DNA of 64,000 bases from Clostridium sp. 'White wine YQ' (GTDB lineage Bacteria > Bacillota > Clostridia > Clostridiales > Clostridiaceae). The position numbers and the translations under genes are program-made. This document shows, piece by piece, positions 18,585-26,888 of the stretch. Location of the stretch: NCBI RefSeq assembly GCF_028728205.1, contig NZ_JAQYUU010000001.1, positions 2,278,082 through 2,342,081 of the forward strand. The letters run 5' to 3'. Numbering within the stretch: the stretch's first letter is position 1; every line of letters begins with the position of its first letter. A model generated the notes under the pieces. It did no database searches. It worked only from the letters and a program-made list of their open reading frames with translations, and was not told the origin of the DNA.

Positions 18585-18816
18585 AAATATAACTTTTATA
18601 ACAATCCAAGGTCAAAATCCCTTTATGTATAAGCATTTTTACAGTAATTTACCTAATATAGTTTAACATTTATAAATATTTTATACAAGTGAGTTTCTCT
18701 ATTTTAAGGAATTTTTAACCGTATTGAAACCTTTTTACATCTTGCGTATGAATGCTGTTCCTTTTTATTCCAACTAGATCCACAAAGTTGATTTTTTAAG
18801 TATATTTTATCAATAG
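18585..18816. other. Non-coding gap between maf and the SPOR gene
   Basis: About 230 A+T-rich bases with no open frame preceded by a ribosome binding site and no clear RNA fold. I see nothing in it beyond the maf promoter at its left edge. Confidence 0.5.
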
Positions 18817-18854
18817 AGACACCTCTAGAAAATAATCTTATTCTAGAGGTGTCT
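18817..18854 (-). terminator. Hairpin after the SPOR gene
   Basis: Arms of 14 bases (AGACACCTCTAGAA and its complement) enclose a 10-base loop, 22 bases after the SPOR gene stop. There is no good T-run, so it may protect the mRNA end rather than terminate. Confidence 0.55.
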
Positions 18855-18876
18855 CATGTATTCTAAAAATATTATA

Positions 18877-19575
18877 CTAGTTGCCTTTGTATGGTTCTAT
18901 TAACTTATCTAAAAACTCCATTTCGCCTTGGATTTTATCCTTAGTAAAATCATTAGGAAGACTGGCTATATGTGCCTTTATATCCTTGATTTCATTTGCT
19001 CTATCTCCCTTTTCTTCGAAAGCAGATGCCCATTTCTTAAATTCATCAGTATTAACACTTTTAACTGAAGAATCATTTATACTATTTATCATTTTTAGAT
19101 ATCCATCAACTATACCACCAATTAACGAATCATAATAATCTGATCCATTTATATTTATTTTTAACTTAATTGCATTTACTCCTAAACCATCTAATTTGTT
19201 TTTTACTTCATCACCTTTTCCAACTTCGTAAATACCTGCAATTACTCTGAATTTATTATCATCCTTAACAACATATACTGGAACTTGATCTTTTATTTTA
19301 TTTTGGATATCTATCGCATTTTCTTCTTTGCTATAATAACCACACTGTACTATTTCGAAATTCTTATAACTTTTAGTATCTCCATTACTTGCTTTTGCTG
19401 AGCTATTATTTTTAATCAAGTTAAAACCTTTAGGAAAAGAGAACCCTCCCCCAAAAATAGCATTGGCAATTGCAGTCCCTATAACTAAGGCAATTATAAC
19501 TATTGTAATAAAATAGCCGAATGATCTTGCTCCTTTATTACTCTTCTTTTTATAATTGTACCGTGTATATCTCAT
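18877..19575 (-). CDS. SPOR-domain membrane protein
   Basis: A 232-residue protein with a basic N-terminus (YTRYNYKKKSNKGAR), one membrane helix (about 20-40) and an extracytoplasmic SPOR domain (about 72-140: EIVQCGYYSKEENA, FRVIAGIYEVGKGDEV). SPOR domains bind glycan strands without stem peptides, which occur at division septa and in spore cortex. The C-terminal 90 residues are helical and unassigned. A single gene transcript upstream of the maf operon. Confidence 0.85.
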   Translation of the reverse strand: MRYTRYNYKKKSNKGARSFGYFITIVIIALVIGTAIANAIFGGGFSFPKGFNLIKNNSSAKASNGDTKSYKNFEIVQCGYYSKEENAIDIQNKIKDQVPVYVVKDDNKFRVIAGIYEVGKGDEVKNKLDGLGVNAIKLKININGSDYYDSLIGGIVDGYLKMINSINDSSVKSVNTDEFKKWASAFEEKGDRANEIKDIKAHIASLPNDFTKDKIQGEMEFLDKLIEPYKGN

Positions 19576-19645
19576 AACACCACCTCCAAAATCAATCTTC
19601 CTTAAATATTATTATGTTAATTAGTAAAATATGATATATGCAGAG

Positions 19646-19686
19646 TAAAAAAAATAAGCTTGAATATTTTTTAATATCCAAGCTTA
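19646..19686 (-). terminator. Terminator after the NlpC/P60 gene
   Basis: On the minus strand AAGCTTGGATATT pairs with AATATTCAAGCTT (one mismatch), followed by eight Ts. A clear intrinsic terminator. Confidence 0.85.
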
Positions 19687-19754
19687 ACTATTTAAAAGGA
19701 AACCCTTTTTCATTCACATTAATTTATATAACTACAAAATCACTCTAGTTATAA

Positions 19755-20360
19755 TTATCTTATTATTCTTCTCGCTCCAGCATATCTGCTTGAGTAATAA
19801 GCTTCATTTAACGAACTTACAGTAACAGTTTTTCCTGATGAAGGTGCATGAAGAAAATCTCCTCCTCCAACATAAATACCCACATGACTTATTGAACCAT
19901 AAGTGTTAAAGAATACTAAATCCCCTGGTCTTAAGTTTGACCTAGATACTGGAACTCCCATTGAAAATTGTGATCCAGTGTAGTGTGGTAATGAGTACCC
20001 AAATTTCGCAAACACATACATTGTTAATCCTGAGCAGTCAAAACTTCTTGGACCTGCTGCTCCAAAAACATATGGTCTTCCGATAAAATTATACGCATAA
20101 GAAACAACCCCGCTGCCTGCACCACTTCCACTATCCCCTCTTGATGCAGTATAACTGGAACTCACTGAACTTGTTCCCTCTTCCTTCTTTGGTGAAACGA
20201 TAGTTTTTTTAACTTTTAACTGACTAGTTTTTAAAACTACCCCTTGAGTTGAATTTCCTGTGGTGTCAGCTTTTGGTTTCATGGCCTTAAAACTTGTTGC
20301 CGTAAGCAAAGCTACTGTTAAAAGCAATGCTTTAGTAATAGTTTTACGCTTCTGATTCAT
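19755..20360 (-). CDS. Secreted NlpC/P60 cysteine endopeptidase
   Basis: A 201-residue wall hydrolase. A signal peptide (basic MNQKRKTITK, then a hydrophobic stretch to AMKPKA) is followed by a low-complexity linker and an NlpC/P60 domain from about residue 85. The catalytic Cys lies in RSFDCSGLTMYVF and the His in ISHVGIYVGGGDFLHA. It would cut within peptidoglycan stem peptides. There is no SH3 or LysM targeting domain, which makes it a minimal form. Monocistronic, with its own promoter and terminator. Confidence 0.92.
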   Translation of the reverse strand: MNQKRKTITKALLLTVALLTATSFKAMKPKADTTGNSTQGVVLKTSQLKVKKTIVSPKKEEGTSSVSSSYTASRGDSGSGAGSGVVSYAYNFIGRPYVFGAAGPRSFDCSGLTMYVFAKFGYSLPHYTGSQFSMGVPVSRSNLRPGDLVFFNTYGSISHVGIYVGGGDFLHAPSSGKTVTVSSLNEAYYSSRYAGARRIIR

Positions 20361-20443
20361 ACACTTTCCCCTCTCCTAATTGGTAAATACCCTATAATTT
20401 GTAATCTCCCTAAGTAAACATTTTCATAAACAAATCTTCCAAA

Positions 20444-20457
20444 GTTTTCATGAAAAC
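20444..20457 (-). promoter_or_regulatory. Candidate operator in the NlpC/P60 leader
   Basis: GTTTTCATGAAAAC is a perfect 14-base palindrome just downstream of the predicted transcription start, a place where a repressor could act. I do not recognise the regulator. Confidence 0.4.
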
Positions 20458-20470
20458 AACTCACTTTATT

Positions 20471-20499
20471 ATTATATGAAATTATGTAGCGTAGGTCAA
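20471..20499 (-). promoter_or_regulatory. Promoter of the NlpC/P60 gene
   Basis: On the minus strand TTGACC (20494-20499) and TATAAT (20471-20476) are separated by 17 bases. The leader is about 105 bases. Confidence 0.75.
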
Positions 20500-20695
20500 G
20501 CCTAAAAACTCTAAAAATTTCTAAGTATTATGTACACAATTATTATATCTTTTCCCTAAAAACCCTACAAAATTCCTAAATTAATTATTTTAGGGACATT
20601 TGATAGAAATATCGACAATCTACTAATTCTGCTTTTTCTCTTAGAAAGTCTTATAAACTCCTAATAAATTCTTATTATATAAACTTCAAATGAGT
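20500..20695. other. Non-coding gap upstream of the NlpC/P60 promoter
   Basis: About 195 A+T-rich bases with no gene. The only structure I see is an inverted repeat TCCCTAAAA (20553-20561) with TTTTAGGGA (20588-20596). Confidence 0.45.
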
Positions 20696-20732
20696 AAAAA
20701 AATAAGTTTGGAAAAATCCAAACTTATTTTTT
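20696..20732. terminator. Bidirectional terminator after the winged-helix gene
   Basis: AATAAGTTTGG pairs with CCAAACTTATT around a six-base loop, with A and T runs on both sides. It lies 10 bases after the small gene stop. Confidence 0.85.
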
Positions 20733-20742
20733 ATAATTCTTC

Positions 20743-20922
20743 TTATTCTGCTATTCCGTAATAACATCTTTTTGGTGAATTTATTTTGCCTTCTGCTTTT
20801 AATGTCTTAAGTGCTTTGTCGACATCCTTTTTGTCTAATCCAGCTTTTTCAGCAATTTCTCCACCCTTTAAAGCTTCACCTGAATTTCTTAAGGTCTCTA
20901 ATACTTTCTCATTTATATCCAT
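20743..20922 (-). CDS. Small winged-helix DNA-binding-like protein (59 residues)
   Basis: A 59-residue protein running from MDINEKVLETLRNSGEALKG to CYYGIAE. It reads as a compact winged helix: two helices, a recognition-type helix around LDKKDVDKALKTLKAEGKI, then a short wing ending SPKRCYYG. It has a good ribosome binding site (TAGGAGGGATAAAG then ATG), its own promoter and its own terminator, which together argue that it is real although short. Similar small proteins occur in other clostridia. Target and role are unknown. Confidence 0.82.
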   Translation of the reverse strand: MDINEKVLETLRNSGEALKGGEIAEKAGLDKKDVDKALKTLKAEGKINSPKRCYYGIAE

Positions 20923-20952
20923 CTTTATCCCTCCTAAGTTTACTTAATTTAT

Positions 20953-20980
20953 ATTATAACTTAGTTTTCTAACCGGTCAA
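20953..20980 (-). promoter_or_regulatory. Promoter of the small winged-helix gene
   Basis: On the minus strand TTGACC (20975-20980) and TATAAT (20953-20958) are separated by 16 bases. The first bases of the -35 fall in the hairpin that follows pepD. Confidence 0.65.
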
Positions 20981-21008
20981 TAATCTTTATCAAATAATAA
21001 AGATTATT
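20979..21008 (-). terminator. Hairpin at the pepD end
   Basis: AATAATCTTTAT and ATAAAGATTATT pair exactly around a six-base loop; the hairpin overlaps the pepD stop. It lacks a T-run and overlaps the -35 of the next gene. Confidence 0.5.
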
Positions 21009-22464
21009 ATTTTATTTCACCTAAAACTCTGATTAGGTATTCCCAGAATCTTTTTACAGATGAAATGCTCATATGTTCATCTGGAGTATGAATGTCATAT
21101 AAATCAGGTCCAAAACTAATCATATCCATATCTTCTCCAAGTTTCTCCATAAATAATCCACATTCTAAACCTGCATGTATAGCAATTATTTCTGGCTTTT
21201 CTCCTGTCATTTCAACATAAATCTTTTCACTTAGATTTCTTATTTTTGATTCTTCTCTATATTGCCATTCAGGGTAATAACCAGATATTTCTGTTTCAGC
21301 TCCTAAACTATCTGCTAAAATTTTCACCTGATTTATTATTTCATCCTTAAGAGATGCAACTGAACTTCTAAGTGCTAAACTATAACTTACCGCTTTATCA
21401 TCTGTCACTACAACTCCTAAGTTTAATGAACTTTCAACTAAATCTTTTATATTCATGCTCATAGTTTGAATACCATTAGGCATTAAATACAGAAGTTTTA
21501 CAGCTCTCTTTGTAGATTCTGAGTCAAATACCTTATTTATCTCTTTATTAGACTCAACAACAGAAACATTTACATCAGGATCTTGAGCACTTAATTCATT
21601 TTTAAAGATCTTATTAAATTCTGAAACACTTTCCTTAACTAAAGAAATATCAGCTTTTGAAACATATATTTCTGCATCTATTTCTCTTGGAATTGCATTA
21701 TCCTTCGCTCCTCCATTTAAGGAAACAACGTTAAAATCTATCTTACCTAGAAGATCCATAAGTATTCTTCCAGCCAATTTATTTGCATTTCCTCTTCCCT
21801 TATCTATTTCTTGACCAGAGTGGCCACCTTTTAATCCTCTAACTGATATTTCTAAAAGACTTCCATCTTTTTTAGCTTCAGTCCATTCAATTTTTGAGGT
21901 AACGTTTGCTTTAGCTCCGCCAGCACAAGATACTAATAACTTTCCTTCTTCTTCTGAGTCAATATTAAGAAGTATTTTACCACTAAGGTTTTTGCCATCT
22001 ACAGCCATAGCGCCACCCATACCTCTTTCTTCATCAGTTGTGATCAATACTTCTATAGCAGGATGAGCAATGTCTTTTGATGCTAAAATAGCTAAAGCAT
22101 ATGCAACTGCTATTCCATCATCTGCTCCAAGAGTAGTTCCTGTTGCATAAACATAATCTCCTTCTATTCTTAGCTTAATTGGATCCTTTTCAAAGTCATG
22201 TACTGTATCTTTATTTTTTTCGCATACCATATCCATATGTCCTTGGATTATTACTGTAGGCGCATTTTCATACCCCTTAGTAGCTGGCTTTTTTATAATT
22301 ACATTTAAAGCAGAATCTTGAATACTTTCAAGGCCTAACGATTTACCAAAATTCAATAAATAGTCACTTATTGCCTTCTCATTTCCTGACCCTCTAGGTA
22401 TTTTTGAAATCTCCTCAAAATAATAAAAAACATTTTTTGGTTCAATTGTGTCTAAAACTCTCAT
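21007..22464 (-). CDS. pepD: Aminoacyl-histidine dipeptidase (M20 family)
   Basis: A cytosolic dinuclear-metal dipeptidase that splits Xaa-His and other dipeptides. It has 485 residues, the usual length. M20 motifs: IQGHMDMVCEK, TLGADDGIAVAYALA and TDEERGMGGAMAVDG (metal ligands and the general-base Glu); a late His ligand lies in IHTPDEHMS. I start at the ATG at 22464 after AAAGGAAG; the 22 codons upstream do not match the family. Monocistronic, divergent from pyk. Confidence 0.94.
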   Translation of the reverse strand: MRVLDTIEPKNVFYYFEEISKIPRGSGNEKAISDYLLNFGKSLGLESIQDSALNVIIKKPATKGYENAPTVIIQGHMDMVCEKNKDTVHDFEKDPIKLRIEGDYVYATGTTLGADDGIAVAYALAILASKDIAHPAIEVLITTDEERGMGGAMAVDGKNLSGKILLNIDSEEEGKLLVSCAGGAKANVTSKIEWTEAKKDGSLLEISVRGLKGGHSGQEIDKGRGNANKLAGRILMDLLGKIDFNVVSLNGGAKDNAIPREIDAEIYVSKADISLVKESVSEFNKIFKNELSAQDPDVNVSVVESNKEINKVFDSESTKRAVKLLYLMPNGIQTMSMNIKDLVESSLNLGVVVTDDKAVSYSLALRSSVASLKDEIINQVKILADSLGAETEISGYYPEWQYREESKIRNLSEKIYVEMTGEKPEIIAIHAGLECGLFMEKLGEDMDMISFGPDLYDIHTPDEHMSISSVKRFWEYLIRVLGEIK

Positions 22465-22645
22465 TATTATACTTCCTTTCAATGAAAATATGCTAGAATA
22501 TAAATATATTCTTTGTAAAAAGCATACCATAAATTACGTCAGATAAAAAGGCTGCTCAAATACATATTATGTTCATTTTTATAACTTTTAGTAGTCTTAG
22601 ATAAATAATCCTGTGAATATTATAATTAATCTGAGAGGTGTTTTT

Positions 22646-24064
22646 ATGCAAAAAACAAAAATGATTTTTACAATTGGACCGGCATCTAATAACGAAGAAA
22701 TATTAAGGGAATTTATTAAAATTGGAATGAGCGTAGCAAGACTCAACTGCTCTCATGGAACGCAAGATGATCATAGAAAGAATATCAATATACTAAAGAA
22801 ATTAAGAGATGAATTATCTACTCCTACAGGTATTCTTCTTGATATTAAAGGCCCTAAAATAAGAACTCATAATTTTATAAATGATGTAGCAAAATTAAAA
22901 AAAGGAGATAAATTTTCTTTTTTATGCTCAGGTGAGATATTAGGAGATAATACAAAATGCTCTATCTCTTATGAAGAATTATATAAGGATATAAAAGTTG
23001 GAGGTACAATCCTTGTAGATGATGGTCTTCTTGAATTTAAGGTTTTAGAAGTTCGTGATAAAGAAATTATAACCGAAGTTATTATCGGCGGAGAAATAAA
23101 GAGCCATAAAGGAGTTAATGTTCCAAATGTAAAAATTAAACTTCCTGCTCTTACCGATAAAGATAAAGCAGATATTGTCTTTGGATGTAAAGAAGAGGTT
23201 GACTTCTTCGCAATATCTTTTGTAAGAAAAGCTGAAGATATAGTAGAAGCTAGAAAATTGCTTAGTGAAAATAATGGTGAAAAAATCAAACTAATTGCTA
23301 AAATAGAAAGTCAAGAAGGCGTAGATAATATTGATGAAATTATCGAGGTTACTGACGGTGTTATGGTTGCAAGAGGTGATATGGGCGTTGAAATTCCAAT
23401 AGAAAGAGTTCCTATATTACAAAAGCAAATAATAAAGAAATGTAATGCATCTGGCAAGGTTGTAATTACAGCTACTCAAATGTTAGATTCAATGATTAAA
23501 AATTCTAGACCTACAAGAGCTGAAGCCTGCGATATCTGTAATGCTATTTTTGATGGTACAGATGCTATTATGCTTTCAGGAGAAAGTGCAGCTGGTGCTT
23601 ATCCACTTGAAGCTGCTAGAACAATGAGTAGAATAGCATTGGAAGCTGAAGCAAATTTTGATTATGTGGGCTTTACTTCAAATCTAAGGGAACCCTCTTT
23701 ATCAGCATTTGAAGATGCTATAAGTTATACAGCTTCAAGAACAGCAAATATCCTACCTACTAAGGCTATAGTTGCTGCTACTAAAAGCGGTGCTACTGCA
23801 AAATTAATTTCTAAATATAAACCTAGATGTCCAATTGTTGCCATAACTCCTTTTGAAAATGTCAGAAGAAGTTTATCTCTTAACTTTGGTATAATACCTG
23901 AGTTATGTGAAATGTTTAATACAACAGATGACATAATCAATGAGGCTAGAGAAAGTGCTCTTAGACTTAAATTAGCTGAAATAGGAGATAATATATTAGT
24001 AGCAGCTGGAATGCCTACAACCCACGTTGGCGGAACTAATATGCTTAAGATTGAAAAAATATAA
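22646..24064 (+). CDS. pyk: Pyruvate kinase
   Basis: Converts phosphoenolpyruvate and ADP to pyruvate and ATP, the last step of glycolysis. It has 472 residues without the extra C-terminal PEP-utiliser domain of Bacillus-type enzymes. Visible motifs: KTKMIFTIGPASN, SHGTQDDH, LDIKGPKIRTH, the signature IAKIESQEGVDNIDEI and VARGDMGVE. I start at 22646 after GAGAGGTG; an upstream ATG at 22613 would add 11 unrelated residues. Monocistronic. Confidence 0.97.
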   Translation: MQKTKMIFTIGPASNNEEILREFIKIGMSVARLNCSHGTQDDHRKNINILKKLRDELSTPTGILLDIKGPKIRTHNFINDVAKLKKGDKFSFLCSGEILGDNTKCSISYEELYKDIKVGGTILVDDGLLEFKVLEVRDKEIITEVIIGGEIKSHKGVNVPNVKIKLPALTDKDKADIVFGCKEEVDFFAISFVRKAEDIVEARKLLSENNGEKIKLIAKIESQEGVDNIDEIIEVTDGVMVARGDMGVEIPIERVPILQKQIIKKCNASGKVVITATQMLDSMIKNSRPTRAEACDICNAIFDGTDAIMLSGESAAGAYPLEAARTMSRIALEAEANFDYVGFTSNLREPSLSAFEDAISYTASRTANILPTKAIVAATKSGATAKLISKYKPRCPIVAITPFENVRRSLSLNFGIIPELCEMFNTTDDIINEARESALRLKLAEIGDNILVAAGMPTTHVGGTNMLKIEKI

Positions 24065-24076
24065 TAACTTAACAAT

Positions 24077-24104
24077 AAAAAAAGAGGCTGAGCCTCTTTT
24101 TTTA
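24077..24104. terminator. Bidirectional terminator between pyk and rpsA
   Basis: GAGGC and GCCTC pair within long A and T runs between two convergent genes. Confidence 0.88.
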
Positions 24105-24117
24105 TATTGTATATTAT

Positions 24118-25269
24118 TTAGAACTTAAAATCTTTGAAAAGATCTGCTAAACTTTCCCCTTCAAAGGTATCATTGAATTTCTCATATTCTCTTGATTTTT
24201 CAACTGCATCTTTTATGCTTAAACTTATCTTTTTATCATTTAAGTTTACATCAAGAATCTTAACTTTAATTTCTTGACCAATTGTTAAAACGTCAGAGGC
24301 TTTTGCAATGTTTTCCTCAGATATTTCTGATATATGAACTAATCCTTCAACCCCTGGGAATAATTCTACAAATGCACCGAAGTTAGTAAACTTAACAACT
24401 TTTCCATTAACAATATCATTTATCTTTAATGTAGTAGCAGTATCTTGCCAAGGATCTTTTTTGACATCTTTTAATATTAGAGAAAGTCTTTCTTTCTCAA
24501 CATCAAAATCTCCAACAAAAACCTCTACAGTTTCTCCTGCTGAAACTACTTCTTCGGCTCTATTAACTCTTCCCCATGATAAATCTGACAAATGAATTAA
24601 TCCTTCAATTCCTCCAATATCAACGAATGCACCGAACTTAACAATTCTGCTAACTTTTCCTTCCCTTTTTTCACCTTTCTTAAGTGAATTCCAAAGAACT
24701 TTTTTATTTTCACTATAAGCTTCTTCCTCAATTACTCTCCTAGAAGCAACTATATTTTTTTCTCTTTTATTAAATTCTATTATTCTAACTTCTAATTGCT
24801 TACCAATTAAAGTAGCTATGTTTGTTCCTCTTTCTCTAGAAACTTGTGATGCAGGCAAGAATATTCTTATTCCTTTGTAGCTTGTAACTAGCCCACCTTT
24901 TACTTCTTCTTTTATAGTTATATTTATTGGCTTTTTAGTTTCATATGCTTCGTATATTTCATCCCAAACCAATATTTCATCGGCTCTTTTCTTAGATAAT
25001 ACCACATTTCCATCTCCATCATCTAAGCTTAAAATCATTACTTTTATTTTATCTTGAGTTTTTAACAATTCACTTGTAGAAACATCTTCATAAGATATCT
25101 CCTCTTTTTTTATAATTCCATCCTTATAATAGTTTATATTAACCATTACTTCATCCTGATTTACAGATATAACTTCACCTGATATTATATCTCCTTTATT
25201 AAGGCGCTTTACATCATAATCCTTAAGTAATTCACCCATTGACATTGAGTTATTTTCTTCATTATTCAT
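24118..25269 (-). CDS. rpsA: 30S ribosomal protein S1 (four S1 repeats)
   Basis: A 383-residue protein made of four S1 RNA-binding repeats at about residues 17-85, 103-167, 188-256 and 273-342. Repeat 3 (GKVSRIVKFGAFVDIGGIEGLIHLSDLSWGR, given in part) is the most canonical. In Firmicutes such proteins are shorter than the six-repeat E. coli S1, and their ribosomal role is less certain; general RNA binding in translation is likely. It is not fused to ispH. Monocistronic. Confidence 0.9.
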   Translation of the reverse strand: MNNEENNSMSMGELLKDYDVKRLNKGDIISGEVISVNQDEVMVNINYYKDGIIKKEEISYEDVSTSELLKTQDKIKVMILSLDDGDGNVVLSKKRADEILVWDEIYEAYETKKPINITIKEEVKGGLVTSYKGIRIFLPASQVSRERGTNIATLIGKQLEVRIIEFNKREKNIVASRRVIEEEAYSENKKVLWNSLKKGEKREGKVSRIVKFGAFVDIGGIEGLIHLSDLSWGRVNRAEEVVSAGETVEVFVGDFDVEKERLSLILKDVKKDPWQDTATTLKINDIVNGKVVKFTNFGAFVELFPGVEGLVHISEISEENIAKASDVLTIGQEIKVKILDVNLNDKKISLSIKDAVEKSREYEKFNDTFEGESLADLFKDFKF

Positions 25270-25313
25270 AATACCACTCCAAACTTTTCAATAATAAATA
25301 AAGTCACACTAAT

Positions 25314-25342
25314 ATTTTAAATCACCTTTTATTTTATTACAA
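25314..25342 (-). promoter_or_regulatory. Promoter of rpsA
   Basis: On the minus strand TTGTAA (25337-25342) and TAAAAT (25314-25319) are separated by 17 bases, about 45 bases upstream of the start codon. Confidence 0.6.
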
Positions 25343-25565
25343 TTAATAATATTTATCACCCTATTATTTAATAATATAATGCTTTTGTTCCCTTGGATTA
25401 TACTAATTTCTTATGCTATAATTTTAAATATAAATATAATACTTACAACTTTTTGAATTAGTTAGAAATATCAAGAAATATTTAGATTTGCAGAGTATTA
25501 ATGAGTTATTTTTAAAATTTGATTTTATTCATTATTAAATAACCTAAAATAATTTATTTATTAAC
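25343..25565. other. Non-coding gap between rpsA and the PspA operon promoters
   Basis: About 220 very A+T-rich bases between divergent promoters. No gene or clear RNA structure seen. Confidence 0.5.
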
Positions 25566-25594
25566 TTGTTAAGTGGTATTATATACTATATAAT
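25566..25594 (+). promoter_or_regulatory. Promoter of the PspA operon
   Basis: TTGTTA (25566-25571) and TATAAT (25589-25594) are separated by 17 bases. The -10 lies inside a 21-bp perfect palindrome. Confidence 0.68.
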
Positions 25595-25596
25595 AC
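25576..25596 (+). promoter_or_regulatory. 21-bp palindrome over the -10 of the PspA operon
   Basis: GTATTATATA and TATATAATAC are exact complements around a central C at 25586. The site covers the spacer and -10, as expected for a repressor. The regulator is unknown. Confidence 0.5.
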
Positions 25597-25642
25597 TTAC
25601 ATAGACTAATTCTTTCAGTAATGCTATTTCGGGGGTGAGCTT

Positions 25643-26188
25643 ATTAAGAATAAAAAACGTAATCTGATTATAACAACTATTTTGACTTTCATTTTTATTT
25701 TTACTTCAATATCACTTGATGTTGGAAATATTTTAAACAGTGGAATTAAAGGTTCTGTTGTCTATGCTAAAGGCAAAAGCGGTTCATTTAAATCCAGTTC
25801 ATCAAAATCATCTTCAAGTGGATATAAATCAGGTTCATTTTCAAGCGGTGGAAGTTCTCCATCAAAATACAAATCAAGTTCTTCTAGTAGTTCTAGTTCA
25901 TCTTCAGGTGGATATAAGACAGGAGGATTTACTAATAGCAAACCAAAAGATAATAGTACTCAAAGTACTGAGAGTAGTAGTTCAAATAATAACAAGAATT
26001 ATAGCGATTCAGGAGGTAGAAGTAGCTTTTGGGCTTGGATACCATTCATAGGAAGTGGATATCATTCAAATTACTCTACAGGTTTTTTAGGATATCACTC
26101 AAGTCCAATATCTATGATTTTCAAAACAATAATTGCTATAGTTGTAGTAGTATTGGTAATCTACGTAATTAAAATGATTAAATTTTAG
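25643..26188 (+). CDS. Serine-rich membrane protein of the PspA operon
   Basis: A 181-residue protein of unknown function. The first residues, IKNKKRNLIITTILTFIFIF, look like a signal sequence or membrane anchor. A long Ser/Gly/Lys-rich low-complexity region (about residues 48-120, SSSKSSSSGYKSG-type) and a C-terminal membrane helix ending YVIKMIKF follow. No ATG, GTG or TTG suits the start. The best ribosome binding site, GGGGGTG, is followed five bases later by ATT at 25643, so AUU initiation is inferred. The alternative is TTG at 25682, which has no such site and loses the basic N-terminus. Fourteen bases before pspA. Confidence 0.7.
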   Translation: MKNKKRNLIITTILTFIFIFTSISLDVGNILNSGIKGSVVYAKGKSGSFKSSSSKSSSSGYKSGSFSSGGSSPSKYKSSSSSSSSSSSGGYKTGGFTNSKPKDNSTQSTESSSSNNNKNYSDSGGRSSFWAWIPFIGSGYHSNYSTGFLGYHSSPISMIFKTIIAIVVVVLVIYVIKMIKF

Positions 26189-26202
26189 GAGGTAACTTAC
26201 AA

Positions 26203-26859
26203 ATGGGAATATTTAATAGGATGTCAAATATGTTTAAAGCAAAGGTTAATAGTACATTGGATGAAATGGAAAATCCAATAGAATTACTTGATCAAAAATT
26301 AAAGGATATGGAAGAACAACTATCTAAAGCAAAATTAAATTCGGCTCAAATAATAGGTAATGTTCAAACAATTAAAAAGAATATGGATACAGCTCAAAGA
26401 GAAGCTGCTGATTTTGATGAAAAAGTAAAACTTGCCCTATCTAAGGGAAATGAAGATCTTGCTAAAAGAGCTTTACAAAAGAAATTAGATGCAGATAAGA
26501 AATATGAAGGCTTAAAAACCAGCTATGAAACTGCTAAAGTTCAAGCTGAAGCAATCAAAAAGAACTTAGTTGCTTTAGAAGATGAAATACAAAAAACAAG
26601 ACAATATAGAGATGAGGCTGCTGCAAGATACTCTACAGCTCAAGCTTCTGAAAAAGTAAATGAAATTTTAGCTAATGTTCAAACAAAAAGTAATTCTATC
26701 CAAATAGATTCTATAGAAAGAAAAATTCAAAGAACAGAAGCTAAAGCTAATGGCCTAGCAGAACTAAGAGAAATTGATGATTTTGATTCACAATTCGAAA
26801 AGCTTGAAGAGTCAGATTTAGATTTAGAGCTAGAAAAATATAAAAATGGTACTGTTTAA
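26203..26859 (+). CDS. pspA: PspA/IM30 family membrane-stress protein
   Basis: A 218-residue coiled-coil protein of the ESCRT-III-like PspA/Vipp1 family, which coats and stabilises the cytoplasmic membrane. The N-terminus MGIFNRMSNMFKAKVNSTLDEMENP is classical, followed by long alpha-helical hairpins (about 25-190) and an acidic end. It is the second gene of a three-gene unit, between a serine-rich membrane protein and a cysteine-rich protein, with no pspF- or liaRS-like regulator beside it. Confidence 0.93.
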   Translation: MGIFNRMSNMFKAKVNSTLDEMENPIELLDQKLKDMEEQLSKAKLNSAQIIGNVQTIKKNMDTAQREAADFDEKVKLALSKGNEDLAKRALQKKLDADKKYEGLKTSYETAKVQAEAIKKNLVALEDEIQKTRQYRDEAAARYSTAQASEKVNEILANVQTKSNSIQIDSIERKIQRTEAKANGLAELREIDDFDSQFEKLEESDLDLELEKYKNGTV

Positions 26860-26888
26860 TAATTTTACTTTAGGTTTGGTGAGTATTA

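Noticed and set aside
25740..26051. Second plus-strand frame of 103 codons inside the serine-rich gene
   Set aside because: A by-product of the low-complexity repeats; no binding site, and the frame used has membrane segments and correct spacing to pspA.
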